34,278 bases of DNA, taken from assembly GCF_024721015.1 (NCBI RefSeq), contig NZ_JANAIF010000042.1, forward strand, positions 1 through 34,278, in the 5' to 3' direction. Below the pieces are notes generated by a model. The model ran no database searches, was not told where the DNA came from, and was given only the letters and a program-made list of their open reading frames with translations. The translations under genes were made by a program, and so were the position numbers. Source of the DNA: Xenorhabdus bovienii (GTDB lineage: Bacteria; Pseudomonadota; Gammaproteobacteria; Enterobacterales; Enterobacteriaceae). Of the stretch, positions 9,903 to 17,783 are shown one piece after another. Every line of letters begins with the position of its first letter. The stretch's first letter is position 1.

Positions 9903-11054
9903 TTACTTCTCACTGACCCAATACGTGCCTGCTGGTTCAACAGCCAAGAATTTATTATGAAGTTCTTTCAATGTTTGCTGTGGATCTAGGTCAGCAAATT
10001 TTTCAGGGTAGAACCATTTAGCAAAGACCTGAGTCACCACAACGTTATAAGGTGAATTGTAGTAATGATGCCAGATACCGTAACTACGCCCTTCTTTCAC
10101 TGCGGTCAAAGTATTGATGCCTTTACGTGCAGTGATAGTTTTCAGTCCAGCGCGGGCAATATCCGCAGACGTTTGGGCACCCATTTGAACACCCTCATCT
10201 TTATCACCCGGATCCTGGGCACCACTCGCAATATAAATATAAGGATCTGCGACAATCACTTTTTCCAGATTCATCATCCCCAACGGTGACGGCAATACAT
10301 CTTTAGCGATGTTTTTGCCCCCAGCCAAGTCAATGAAATTCCCCATGTTGCCATTACCTGCCGTACCACAGCAATCTTCACTGGAACCTGCTCTCAACTC
10401 AATAAAGACTGAAGGTTTCTGAGCTTCCGCTATGCGGTCAGTGATATCGGTGACTAATTTTTGATTTTTTTCATAAAAATCAGCGTAAGCGTTAGCTTGC
10501 TCTTCACGATGCAGCATTTTACCCAGCATGCGAATGCTCGGTAATGTGTTTTTCAAAGGGTCGTTGCGGAAATCGACAAAAACAACAGGAATACCTGCTT
10601 TTTCCAACTGCTTAACCAGCTCACTGTTTTTTCCTGGCCCATGCCCAGACAAGCCGAAAATAGCGACATCAGGGTTAAGCGTCAGAACTTTTTCAGAACT
10701 GACACTGTCAGCACTGGTGTTACCTATCAGGGGAATATTATCAATTTCAGGGAATTTAGCTTTATAAATAGAGTAAGTTTGTGGGTCTAGTTTACGGAAA
10801 TCACCTTGCCAGCCAACGATACGCGCTAAAGGTTTGTCTCCTTCCAATAATGCAAGGGAATGGAATAGACGCCCTTCTCCCAACAAAATACGATTGACTT
10901 TTTCAGGCACTTCAACAGTACGCCCAGCAACATCCGTGACTGTTTCAGCCCAAGATGAAAAACTCGCCATCATAGCGGAGCTTGCCAGTAGACTGATACT
11001 TATACTCTTCACGACTGCTCGAAATACAAACTTCACTTTAGTTAGCCTCTTCAT
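9903..11054 (-). CDS. Periplasmic iron-siderophore binding protein of the ABC importer
   Basis: The 383-residue product has a long signal peptide ending near SSWA-ET. The mature start VTDVAGRTVEVPEKVNRILL is typical of periplasmic siderophore/cobalamin binding proteins. Two lobes and the characteristic LNPDVAIFG are seen. An unusual EDCC pair of adjacent cysteines lies mid-protein (RAGSSEDCCGTAGNG). The ATG at 11054 lacks an obvious Shine-Dalgarno. A GTG at 11036 has AAGAGG 9 bases upstream and would shorten the N-terminus by six residues while keeping the signal peptide. It is the first gene of the operon, downstream of a promoter overlapped by a Fur-like site, so iron repression is likely. 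The ligand is unknown. Confidence 0.9.
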   Translation of the reverse strand: MKRLTKVKFVFRAVVKSISISLLASSAMMASFSSWAETVTDVAGRTVEVPEKVNRILLGEGRLFHSLALLEGDKPLARIVGWQGDFRKLDPQTYSIYKAKFPEIDNIPLIGNTSADSVSSEKVLTLNPDVAIFGLSGHGPGKNSELVKQLEKAGIPVVFVDFRNDPLKNTLPSIRMLGKMLHREEQANAYADFYEKNQKLVTDITDRIAEAQKPSVFIELRAGSSEDCCGTAGNGNMGNFIDLAGGKNIAKDVLPSPLGMMNLEKVIVADPYIYIASGAQDPGDKDEGVQMGAQTSADIARAGLKTITARKGINTLTAVKEGRSYGIWHHYYNSPYNVVVTQVFAKWFYPEKFADLDPQQTLKELHNKFLAVEPAGTYWVSEK

Positions 11055-11072
11055 ACGACAATTATGGCGCTA

Positions 11073-11101
11073 ACAATAAAGCAAATAAGAATACTTATCA
11101 A
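11073..11101 (-). promoter_or_regulatory. Iron operon promoter overlapped by a Fur-like box
   Basis: On the minus strand, TTGATA (11101-11096) and TATTGT (11078-11073) are separated by 17 bases, a plausible sigma-70 promoter. The overlapping 19-mer at 11099-11081, GATAAGTATTCTTATTTGC, matches the 19-base Fur consensus at 12 positions by my count. Overlap of the -35 and spacer fits repression by iron-loaded Fur. Confidence 0.6.
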
Positions 11102-11164
11102 TGCGATTAATTCAGGATCGCCACAATTTACTGACTATATTCTTCCCGTAATACCATGACAAAT

Positions 11165-11202
11165 AAAAACCGCCAATTTCATCACAGAAGAGGCGGTTTT
11201 TT
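11165..11202. terminator. Terminator downstream of lysP
   Basis: AAAAACCGCC (11165-11174) pairs with GGCGGTTTTT (11192-11201), followed by another T. It is a strong hairpin with A and T flanks, located about 60 bases past the lysP stop. Confidence 0.85.
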
Positions 11203-11264
11203 GTAATATATAAATAATAATAAGTTAATTAATAAATATCAATTTGTTGATGTTTATTAACAAA

Positions 11265-12752
11265 TTATTCATTACCTGTAAGTTTTAACGATGGGAATTC
11301 CATCTCACTACATTTAACAAACCGAGTTTTCTTTTTCAGTTTGTAGCTGAACCAGATAATCAGGAATAACGGAATACCGATGTAAGTCGCAGTGACACCG
11401 TACCAATCGATATTATCTTGCAAAAATGCCTGATAGTTCTGCCCTAATGTGATCATCAAACACAACACAAACGCAAAAATCGGCCCGACAGGGAAAAAAC
11501 CTGAGCGATAGGGTAGCTCATTCAAGTCCCGCCCTTGTGCGATATAGCCTTTACGGAAACGGTAGTGGCTGATTGCAATCCCAAGCCACGCAATAAACCC
11601 TGTCATACCTGAGGTATTCAATAGCCACAGATATACCGTCTGGTTGCCGAACATTGAGCTGAAGAAACACAACCCTGCAACCACGGTAGTCGCGTAAAGT
11701 GCGTTACGTGGAACGCCTCCTTTTGATAAATGACCAAAAATTTTTGGGGCCTTACCTTCCCTCGCCAACGTGAACAACATGCGGGTAGAAGCATACATCC
11801 CCGAATTTCCCGCTGAAAGCACAGCCGTCAATATCACTGCGTTCATCATCGCAGCCGCAGATAACAACCCCGCATTTTCAAATACCAGCGTGAACGGGCT
11901 GACACTAATATCTTTCACACCATTACGCAATAAGTTGGGATCAGTATAAGGAATGATCAAACTGATAATCAAAATGGCAAAAACATAGAATAACAGGATC
12001 CGCCAGAATACTTTGCGTACAGCTCGTGGAATGTTTTTCGCCGGATCTTTTGATTCCCCTGCTGTAATGCCAATCAGTTCGGTCCCCTGAAATGAGAAAC
12101 CGACAATCATTGCCACCCCAATCATGGCAGCAAACCCACCGGCAAATGGCGCATCAGCCACTTGCCAATTCTGCCAGCCTGCACTTTCAGTGCCTTTCAT
12201 GATACCGATGATCATCAAGATGCCAACAATAATGAAGACAATAATCGTAGAGACTTTGATCAGGGAAAACCAGTATTCAGCTTCACCAAAACCTTTAACA
12301 GAAATGAAGTTCAGCAGAAAAATTATGCCAAGGAACAACGCACTCCATACCCAACCTGGCACATCATTGAACCAGTACCCCATGACCAACTGTGCTGCCA
12401 CAAGGTCAACAGCTATCGTAACGGCCCAGTTATACCAGTAGTTCCATCCCAACGCGAAGCCAAAACCTTCATCAACATATTTGGAGCCATAGGTTGAAAA
12501 TGAACCCGAAACCGGCATGTAAGCTGCCAATTCGCCCAAGCTGGTCATCAAGAAATAAACCATCAGGCCAATTAATGCATAGGAAAGTAAGGCTCCACCA
12601 GGACCAGCCCGTGAAATTGTTGCGCCGGAAGCAACAAACAACCCTGTGCCAATTGACCCTCCAATGGCAATCATCGCCATATGTCGTGCTTTTAATTCAC
12701 GGCGCAGGGTTCTTGGAGGCTGATCCCTTGGTGTGCTTTGTTCTTGAGACAT
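11265..12752 (-). CDS. lysP: Lysine-specific permease LysP
   Basis: This lysine/proton symporter of the APC superfamily lies in the inner membrane. In E. coli LysP also acts as the lysine co-sensor for CadC. The 495-residue protein matches E. coli LysP along its length, including RRELKARHMAMIAIGGSIGT, GWNYWYNWAVTIAVDLVAAQ, GFSFQGTELIGITAGES and AGNSGMYASTRMLFTLAREG. Twelve membrane segments are expected. The ATG is preceded by AGGGAT at short spacing. The neighbours yeiE, yeiH and nfo reproduce the E. coli order. The 168-base upstream gap contains repeated CGATTA motifs. Confidence 0.95.
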   Translation of the reverse strand: MSQEQSTPRDQPPRTLRRELKARHMAMIAIGGSIGTGLFVASGATISRAGPGGALLSYALIGLMVYFLMTSLGELAAYMPVSGSFSTYGSKYVDEGFGFALGWNYWYNWAVTIAVDLVAAQLVMGYWFNDVPGWVWSALFLGIIFLLNFISVKGFGEAEYWFSLIKVSTIIVFIIVGILMIIGIMKGTESAGWQNWQVADAPFAGGFAAMIGVAMIVGFSFQGTELIGITAGESKDPAKNIPRAVRKVFWRILLFYVFAILIISLIIPYTDPNLLRNGVKDISVSPFTLVFENAGLLSAAAMMNAVILTAVLSAGNSGMYASTRMLFTLAREGKAPKIFGHLSKGGVPRNALYATTVVAGLCFFSSMFGNQTVYLWLLNTSGMTGFIAWLGIAISHYRFRKGYIAQGRDLNELPYRSGFFPVGPIFAFVLCLMITLGQNYQAFLQDNIDWYGVTATYIGIPLFLIIWFSYKLKKKTRFVKCSEMEFPSLKLTGNE

Positions 12753-12821
12753 TCTATCCCTATATCATTGAAAGTAGTTCTAATGTGGAATTGTAACAAA
12801 TCCCCGTCTCGAGAATAGCGG

Positions 12822-12880
12822 CGATTAGCGATTATAAGATACCCTCATAATTGACCGCCGATTATAAGCTACACGATTAT
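12822..12880. repeat. Repeated CGATTA motifs upstream of lysP
   Basis: Four copies of CGATTA occur at 12822, 12829, 12859 and 12874. Two share the longer core CGATTATAAG (12829-12838 and 12859-12868) and are exactly 30 bases apart, close to three helical turns. This is a possible binding region for a lysP regulator; in E. coli lysP is controlled by ArgP. The protein that binds here is not known. Confidence 0.45.
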
Positions 12881-12920
12881 TTTCGTATTACTAGTTCCAT
12901 GTAGGCATACTAGATCGTTA

Positions 12921-13784
12921 TTATTTACAATAGCTCAACAATTTTTGTAGTGCATTGGACATATGTTTCTGACGGTGATAAATCAGATAGAGTGTACGAT
13001 AAAGATTCAGTTCAGGGATCACCAACTCAACTAATGTGCCATTTTTCAATTGCTCTTGGACGACCCGCCGCGAAAGGCAACTGATACCCATACCATATTG
13101 AACTGCATGTTTAATCGCTTCCGAATTTCCCAATTCCATCGCAATATTGAATCGAGGCATTTGCGAGAACAAAAGGTGATCCAGCACTTCCCTTGTACCT
13201 GAACCTTTCTCTCTCAATATCCAAGGCTCTTTAATCAAATCTTCCACAGTAAAGTCACGCTGTGAAAGTGAATTTTTCGGTGAGCAGAAGATCATCAATT
13301 CATCTTCCATCCACGGTTGGGTAATCAATTCAGGATTGTGACATAAGCCTTCAATCAATCCTAAATCGACGCGAAATTCGACAACCGCCTTTATGACATC
13401 TTCGGTATTACTGATATTCAATTCCAATGGTGTATCAGGATAGTCCTGACGATATTTCGACAGCATTTCAGGTAACATGTAATTGCCAATGGTGCTACTG
13501 GCCGCTAACCGCAGCGCTCCCAATTCCAGTTTAAAAAGCTGTTCTACTTCACCAGCCTGTTCAAGTAATGCTAATGCTTTGGGATACAGCAAACGGCCAT
13601 GTTCATTGGTCACTAACCGCTTTCCCACTCTATCAAAAAGCTTCACACCCAATTGCCCTTCGAGATCCGTCAGTGAAGCGCTCACCGCAGATTGTGATAA
13701 CGCTAAATGCTGAGAAGCCTGTGTCGTTGAACCACTTTTCAGAACTTCTGCAAAAATCTCCAGTTGTCTCAGAGTGATACGCAT
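12921..13784 (-). CDS. yeiE: LysR-family regulator YeiE
   Basis: The 287-residue DNA-binding regulator has an N-terminal winged helix-turn-helix ([20 protein letters not shown], then [20 protein letters not shown], residues 4-55). A C-terminal effector domain carries the YeiE-like stretch [14 protein letters not shown] chose the ATG at 13784, which has GAGG five bases upstream and fits the E. coli length of 293 residues. The frame stays open upstream to 13856, but that extension does not resemble the family. It is divergent from yeiH, with 190 bases between the starts, the usual arrangement for a LysR regulator and its target. Confidence 0.93.
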   Translation of the reverse strand: MRITLRQLEIFAEVLKSGSTTQASQHLALSQSAVSASLTDLEGQLGVKLFDRVGKRLVTNEHGRLLYPKALALLEQAGEVEQLFKLELGALRLAASSTIGNYMLPEMLSKYRQDYPDTPLELNISNTEDVIKAVVEFRVDLGLIEGLCHNPELITQPWMEDELMIFCSPKNSLSQRDFTVEDLIKEPWILREKGSGTREVLDHLLFSQMPRFNIAMELGNSEAIKHAVQYGMGISCLSRRVVQEQLKNGTLVELVIPELNLYRTLYLIYHRQKHMSNALQKLLSYCK

Positions 13785-13934
13785 ATGGCCTCGCGGGAAG
13801 CAAAAATAAAAGTTTAAGATAATCTTGATTCTAGACAGTATTAAGCAACTTAACAAAAGTCACACTTAATTAATCTATTTTACTGGTTATATATATAAAT
13901 ATTATCAATTTTTTTGATTAAAAAGCTTGGCATA

Positions 13935-13959
13935 TGCTTATTCTTAAAATACATAAGCA
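13935..13959. promoter_or_regulatory. Inverted repeat in the yeiE-yeiH divergent region, LysR-type site candidate
   Basis: TGCTTAT (13935-13941) and ATAAGCA (13953-13959) form a perfect 7-bp inverted repeat with an 11-base gap, matching the T-N11-A style of LysR sites. It ends 15 bases before the yeiH ATG and lies between the divergent genes. Assignment to YeiE is an inference. Confidence 0.45.
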
Positions 13960-13974
13960 ATATGAGTAGCAATA

Positions 13975-15057
13975 ATGTCTGAAAGTCAACTTGGCAAAAT
14001 CGACAGATCCCAGCACAATCCGATACTGATATTAATTCCCGGATTCACACTGATCGCAGTTCTGACTGCAATAGCTATCCATGTAGGCGGCATGCCGTGG
14101 TTTATCAATATGGGATTAGGTGCCCTGACACTTGCCATTCTTTTGGGGTTTATTGTCGGAAATACGCTTTATCCTCTCTTGAAGCCCACTTGTGATAAAG
14201 GGGTTCATTTCGCTAAACACTACCTGCTACGCGCTGGTATCATCCTTTACGGCTTTCGTCTAACGTTCCAACAAATCACAGATATTGGTGCAACAGGGTT
14301 ACTGATTGATGCCATTATGCTTTCTTCCACCTTTTTCATTGCTTTATGGCTTGGACGTACCTTTTTGGGGTTGGATAGTCAAACCGCAGTATTGATTGGT
14401 GCAGGGAGCAGTATTTGTGGAGCCGCAGCCATCATAGCAACCGAGCCAGTGGTCAAGGCATCTGCCAGTAAAGTAGCCGTTGCAGTTTCTACCGTGGTAA
14501 TTTTCGGGACGCTCGCAATATTTATCTATCCATGGTTTTACCAACTCAATGCCCATTACCAATGGCTTCCTTTCTCTCAAGAAACATTCGGCATCTTCTC
14601 TGGTTCAACGATTCACGAAGTCGCTCAAGTCGTTGCTGTTGGGCATACATTAGGCAACAATGCCGAGAATGCAGCCGTTATCAGCAAAATGATCCGTGTC
14701 ATGATGCTGGCCCCCTTTCTGTTACTGCTCTCTGGTTTTATTAGTCGGATAGAGGCTAAAAACTTTGGCAATGATCAAAAAAAATCCCCAATCAGCATTC
14801 CGTGGTTTGCTATATTTTTCATTGCTACGGCAGGCCTAAACTCTTTTCATTTATTACCTGGCTCCCTTATCAAACATATCATTACCGCCGATACCATCAT
14901 GCTAGCAATGGCAATGGTTGCATTAGGTTTAACGACTCATGTCAGCGCCATTCGTCAGGCTGGAATTAAGCCGATTCTGCTGGCATTCTTCCTGTTTATC
15001 TGGCTGATGGCTGGAGGATTAATAGTCAATCAAGGAATCCAACGTTTATTGGGTTAA
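13975..15057 (+). CDS. yeiH: YeiH/YadS-type putative sulfate exporter family membrane protein
   Basis: The 360-residue membrane protein matches E. coli YeiH (349 residues). It belongs to the UPF0324 (Cons_hypoth698) family, annotated as putative sulfate exporters. Around ten hydrophobic segments are seen. Conserved blocks are HFAKHYLLRAGIILYGFRLT, LIGAGSSICGAAAIIATEPV and STIHEVAQVVAVGH. Function is not firmly established in general. It is divergent from yeiE and followed by nfo after about 100 bases, as in E. coli. Confidence 0.92.
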   Translation: MSESQLGKIDRSQHNPILILIPGFTLIAVLTAIAIHVGGMPWFINMGLGALTLAILLGFIVGNTLYPLLKPTCDKGVHFAKHYLLRAGIILYGFRLTFQQITDIGATGLLIDAIMLSSTFFIALWLGRTFLGLDSQTAVLIGAGSSICGAAAIIATEPVVKASASKVAVAVSTVVIFGTLAIFIYPWFYQLNAHYQWLPFSQETFGIFSGSTIHEVAQVVAVGHTLGNNAENAAVISKMIRVMMLAPFLLLLSGFISRIEAKNFGNDQKKSPISIPWFAIFFIATAGLNSFHLLPGSLIKHIITADTIMLAMAMVALGLTTHVSAIRQAGIKPILLAFFLFIWLMAGGLIVNQGIQRLLG

Positions 15058-15159
15058 GTGGGAACAAGCGTCAAATTGCATTCTCTGTTTTTGACAGAGA
15101 TTTTATTGGCAGGATGAACAATGCCATAATAGTGAAACAAAATTAGAAGAGGAAAAAAT

Positions 15160-16002
15160 ATGAAATTTGTTGGAGCCCATGTGAGCGCTGCTGGTGGTGT
15201 TGATCAGGCGGTGATCCGAGCGCATGAGTTACAGGCAACCGCCTTCGCCTTGTTCACGAAAAATCAGCGCCAATGGCATGCCCCACCGTTATCGGCAGAT
15301 GTCATTGATAAGTTCAGAGCCAATTGTGAACGTTATGGCTATGGCAGCCAACAAATTCTTCCCCACGACAGTTACCTGATCAACCTTGGTCATCCCGAAG
15401 CGGAAGCGCTGGAAAAATCCCGCGCCGCCTTTCTTGATGAAATGCAGCGTTGTGAACAACTAGGCATTGATTTACTTAACTTCCATCCAGGAAGTCATCT
15501 CAAAAAAATCGATATTGATAAATGCCTCGCCCGAATTGCCGAGTCTATCAATATCGTGCTGGACAAAACACAGGGTGTAACCGCTGTCATTGAAAATACT
15601 GCCGGTCAGGGAACCAATCTCGGCTTCAAATTTGAACAACTCGCAGCCATTATTGAAGGTGTTGAAGATAAAAACCGTGTTGGTGTCTGTATTGATACCT
15701 GCCATGCTTTTGCGGCAGGTTATGACTTACGCACGGAAAAAGACTGCGAAGCAACTTTCGAGGCATTCGATAAAATTGTTGGGTTCAAGTACCTGCGAGC
15801 TATGCATCTCAACGACGCCAAGAGCGAATTTTCCAGTCGTGTTGATCGCCATCATAGCCTTGGAGAAGGCAATATTGGCAATACGCCATTCAGCTACATT
15901 ATGAAAAATGACCGTTTCAATGGCATTCCATTGGTTCTTGAAACGATCAATCCAGGCATCTGGGATCAGGAAATTGCTTGGCTGAAATCCCAACAGAATT
16001 GA
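15160..16002 (+). CDS. nfo: Endonuclease IV (apurinic/apyrimidinic endonuclease)
   Basis: This DNA repair enzyme cleaves 5' to abasic sites and removes 3' blocking groups in base excision repair. The 280-residue TIM-barrel protein carries the trinuclear zinc ligand motifs: [57 protein letters not shown] and LETI. E. coli Nfo is 285 residues. The ATG follows GAGGA about seven bases upstream. The stop TGA (16000-16002) directly abuts the stop of the converging fruK gene, with no bases between them and no terminator hairpin. Confidence 0.96.
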   Translation: MKFVGAHVSAAGGVDQAVIRAHELQATAFALFTKNQRQWHAPPLSADVIDKFRANCERYGYGSQQILPHDSYLINLGHPEAEALEKSRAAFLDEMQRCEQLGIDLLNFHPGSHLKKIDIDKCLARIAESINIVLDKTQGVTAVIENTAGQGTNLGFKFEQLAAIIEGVEDKNRVGVCIDTCHAFAAGYDLRTEKDCEATFEAFDKIVGFKYLRAMHLNDAKSEFSSRVDRHHSLGEGNIGNTPFSYIMKNDRFNGIPLVLETINPGIWDQEIAWLKSQQN

Positions 16003-16941
16003 TTACCTAAAAGAAGTCAGCTCGATCTTTGACATCATTGATGCAAGTTCAGTGCGGCTCCTGATCCCTACATTCGGCTGGCTGACCGTAAGTGCAGAAA
16101 CTGCGGTTGCCAGACGCAAAGTATGTTCACTGGTTTCACGCATTAATAAGCCGTAAACTAATCCTCCCACCATCGAGTCCCCAGCCCCAACAGTACTGAC
16201 TATTTCACAATGCGGTGGTTTTGCCAGCCATGCGCCTGAAGCATTGACCCATAACGCCCCTTGCTCTCCCAATGAAATGACGACATGGGCAATCCCTCTA
16301 TTACGCAATTCATGGGCGGCATTAATCACGCTATCCAAGTCAGGTAATGGTTTACCAGCCCAAATTTCCAACTCATCACGATTAGGTTTTACCAGCCACG
16401 GTGACGCCTCCAGACCAGCAACAAAAGCTTCCCGGCTGCTGTCAAAAATTATACAGGGGCAACGCTGTTTCAATTGCAGCATCCAATCCGCAAATGATTC
16501 CGGTAAAATGCCCTCTGGCAAACTACCACTGACCACCACCATATCGCACTGCCCCAGCCAGTCGAGAGAATCACTGACAAAATAGTTCCATTCTTCTGCT
16601 GTCACATGGAAACCTGAAAAATTGAAATCCGTCACTTCACCGTATTTTTCTGTCAATTTCACATTGATACGAGTTCGGCCTGAGACCAAATGAAAGCGGT
16701 TTACCATATTGTTTTCACTAAAGAACTGCTGAAATCCTTCCTGATTTTCTCGTCCCAGAAAACCGCTGACCGTGACATCAATGCCCAAGTCACGCAGCAC
16801 CTTCGCAACATTGTTCCCTTTACCAGCAGCATGCAACCCTGCGGTCTGTACGCGATTAACCGTTCCCTTGGTAATATCTGGGCATAAACCAACTAAATCA
16901 TAAGCTGGATTTAAGGTAATTGTGGCAACTCGACGACTCAT
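16003..16941 (-). CDS. fruK: 1-phosphofructokinase, orphaned from the fru operon
   Basis: FruK phosphorylates fructose 1-phosphate to fructose 1,6-bisphosphate. The PfkB-family protein starts MSRRVATITLNPAYDLVGLC, has sugar-binding GLHAAGKGNNVAKVL and the C-terminal catalytic TVGAGDSMVGG. From the ATG at 16941 it is 312 residues, the same as E. coli; an in-frame TTG at 16968 would add nine residues containing the AGGAG ribosome site. In E. coli the order is fruB-fruK-fruA. Here no fruB precedes it and no fruA follows; nfo abuts the 3' end. The upstream promoter carries a Cra-type operator. Without a nearby FruA/FruB PTS the source of fructose 1-phosphate is unclear; those genes may lie elsewhere. 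Confidence 0.94.
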   Translation of the reverse strand: MSRRVATITLNPAYDLVGLCPDITKGTVNRVQTAGLHAAGKGNNVAKVLRDLGIDVTVSGFLGRENQEGFQQFFSENNMVNRFHLVSGRTRINVKLTEKYGEVTDFNFSGFHVTAEEWNYFVSDSLDWLGQCDMVVVSGSLPEGILPESFADWMLQLKQRCPCIIFDSSREAFVAGLEASPWLVKPNRDELEIWAGKPLPDLDSVINAAHELRNRGIAHVVISLGEQGALWVNASGAWLAKPPHCEIVSTVGAGDSMVGGLVYGLLMRETSEHTLRLATAVSALTVSQPNVGIRSRTELASMMSKIELTSFR

Positions 16942-16997
16942 CTTGCCCGGTGTCTCCTGAGTAAACAATCATAAGTAATATTAAGATTTCTCTGTTA

Positions 16998-17026
16998 TTT
17001 ATAACATCAAAATTGAATCGTTTCAG
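16998..17026 (-). promoter_or_regulatory. fruK promoter with overlapping Cra (FruR) operator
   Basis: On the minus strand, CTGAAA (17026-17021) and TATAAA (17003-16998) are 17 bases apart. TGAATCGTTTCA at 17014-17025 differs from the palindromic Cra core TGAAACGTTTCA at one position and covers the -35. This is the layout expected for Cra repression relieved by fructose 1-phosphate, as known for the E. coli fru operon. Confidence 0.7.
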
Positions 17027-17184
17027 TTAAAATTACCACTTGATTGATCGTTGTGTTATCTCGATCTAAAAGTAAAAATATGCCGAGAGAAGATTTCTTG
17101 TCAGATGACGAAAATAAAACCACTACAGATAATTTAAAATCTATCTTCATCATCATGGATAAATTCCAGCCGGAGGAATATACA

Positions 17185-17604
17185 GTGTCAGTTGTTGTCG
17201 GAGTTGGTGTCATCATTATTAATGATAAAGGTGAAGTCCTGCTGGGAAAACGCACCAGCAAGCACGCACCCTATTGGTCAATCTTTGGTGGGCACGTCGA
17301 TCCAGGTGAAACTTTTGAAGAATGCGCCATCCGGGAAATTCAGGAAGAAACTGGATTAACGATTCAAGATCCTAAAGTCTATGGTGTCTGCAATAACCTC
17401 GAAACCTACCATGAAGAAGGAAAACATACAGTTTCTGTCTGTTTATTGGCACATCACCCTGGAGGTGAGCCACAACTAATGGAACCTGAAAAATGTGAGC
17501 AGTTAATCTGGTGTGATCCTAATCAGCTACCAGAACCCCACTTTGAAGCCAGCCGCAATGCCATCAAGCTATGGCAAATGGAAAAATTCTATCTTATCGC
17601 TTAA
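17185..17604 (+). CDS. Nudix hydrolase
   Basis: The 139-residue protein has a complete Nudix box beginning GGHVDPGETFEECA and continuing IREIQEETGLTI, matching GX5EX7REUXEEXGU, the metal-binding site for hydrolysis of nucleoside diphosphate-linked substrates. I chose GTG at 17185, preceded by GGAGGA with 7 bases spacing. This places the family-typical VVGVGVIIIN at the N-terminus. The frame is open upstream to ATG 17044 and has another ATG at 17155, but that extension is not Nudix-like. Substrate cannot be deduced. It is divergent from fruK and occupies the place where E. coli has fruB/setB. Confidence 0.85.
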   Translation: MSVVVGVGVIIINDKGEVLLGKRTSKHAPYWSIFGGHVDPGETFEECAIREIQEETGLTIQDPKVYGVCNNLETYHEEGKHTVSVCLLAHHPGGEPQLMEPEKCEQLIWCDPNQLPEPHFEASRNAIKLWQMEKFYLIA

Positions 17605-17703
17605 AACAACCCATCTTCTCAAATGCTTTTCAGGCGGGTTATTTCATATAACCTGCTCCCACATTTGTATGAAAAATACAACAAAAGGAATTTACTTATC
17701 ATC

Positions 17704-17721
17704 CATAAATATTTGTTTACA
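17704..17721. promoter_or_regulatory. Candidate TyrR box upstream of mtr
   Basis: Read on the minus strand, TGTAAA-N6-TTTATG matches the TyrR consensus TGTAAA-N6-TTTACA at 10 of 12 fixed positions. It lies 63 bases upstream of the mtr ATG. E. coli mtr is known to be activated by TyrR, so the site fits the gene, but this is a pattern match only. Confidence 0.45.
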
Positions 17722-17748
17722 CATATCATTCATTAACGTATCGTCAAG

Positions 17749-17766
17749 CTAGTACAAGGTAGTACT
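17749..17766. promoter_or_regulatory. Repeated CTAGTAC/GTAGTAC element before mtr, possible TrpR site
   Basis: CTAGTAC (17749-17755) is followed three bases later by GTAGTAC, and TAGTAC/GTACTA form an inverted repeat. These words resemble half-sites of the trp operator, and mtr is a TrpR target in E. coli. The full operator symmetry is not matched, so the call is weak. Confidence 0.25.
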
Positions 17767-17783
17767 ATTAATTAGGAGTCTAT

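Noticed and set aside
13785..13856. Upstream extension of yeiE
   Set aside because: The 24 extra residues do not match the family, and GAGG precedes the ATG at 13784.
17044..17184. Longer N-terminus for the Nudix hydrolase from ATG 17044 or 17155
   Set aside because: GGAGGA with ideal spacing precedes GTG 17185, and the Nudix fold starts right there; the extension is not Nudix-like and would overlap the fruK regulatory region.
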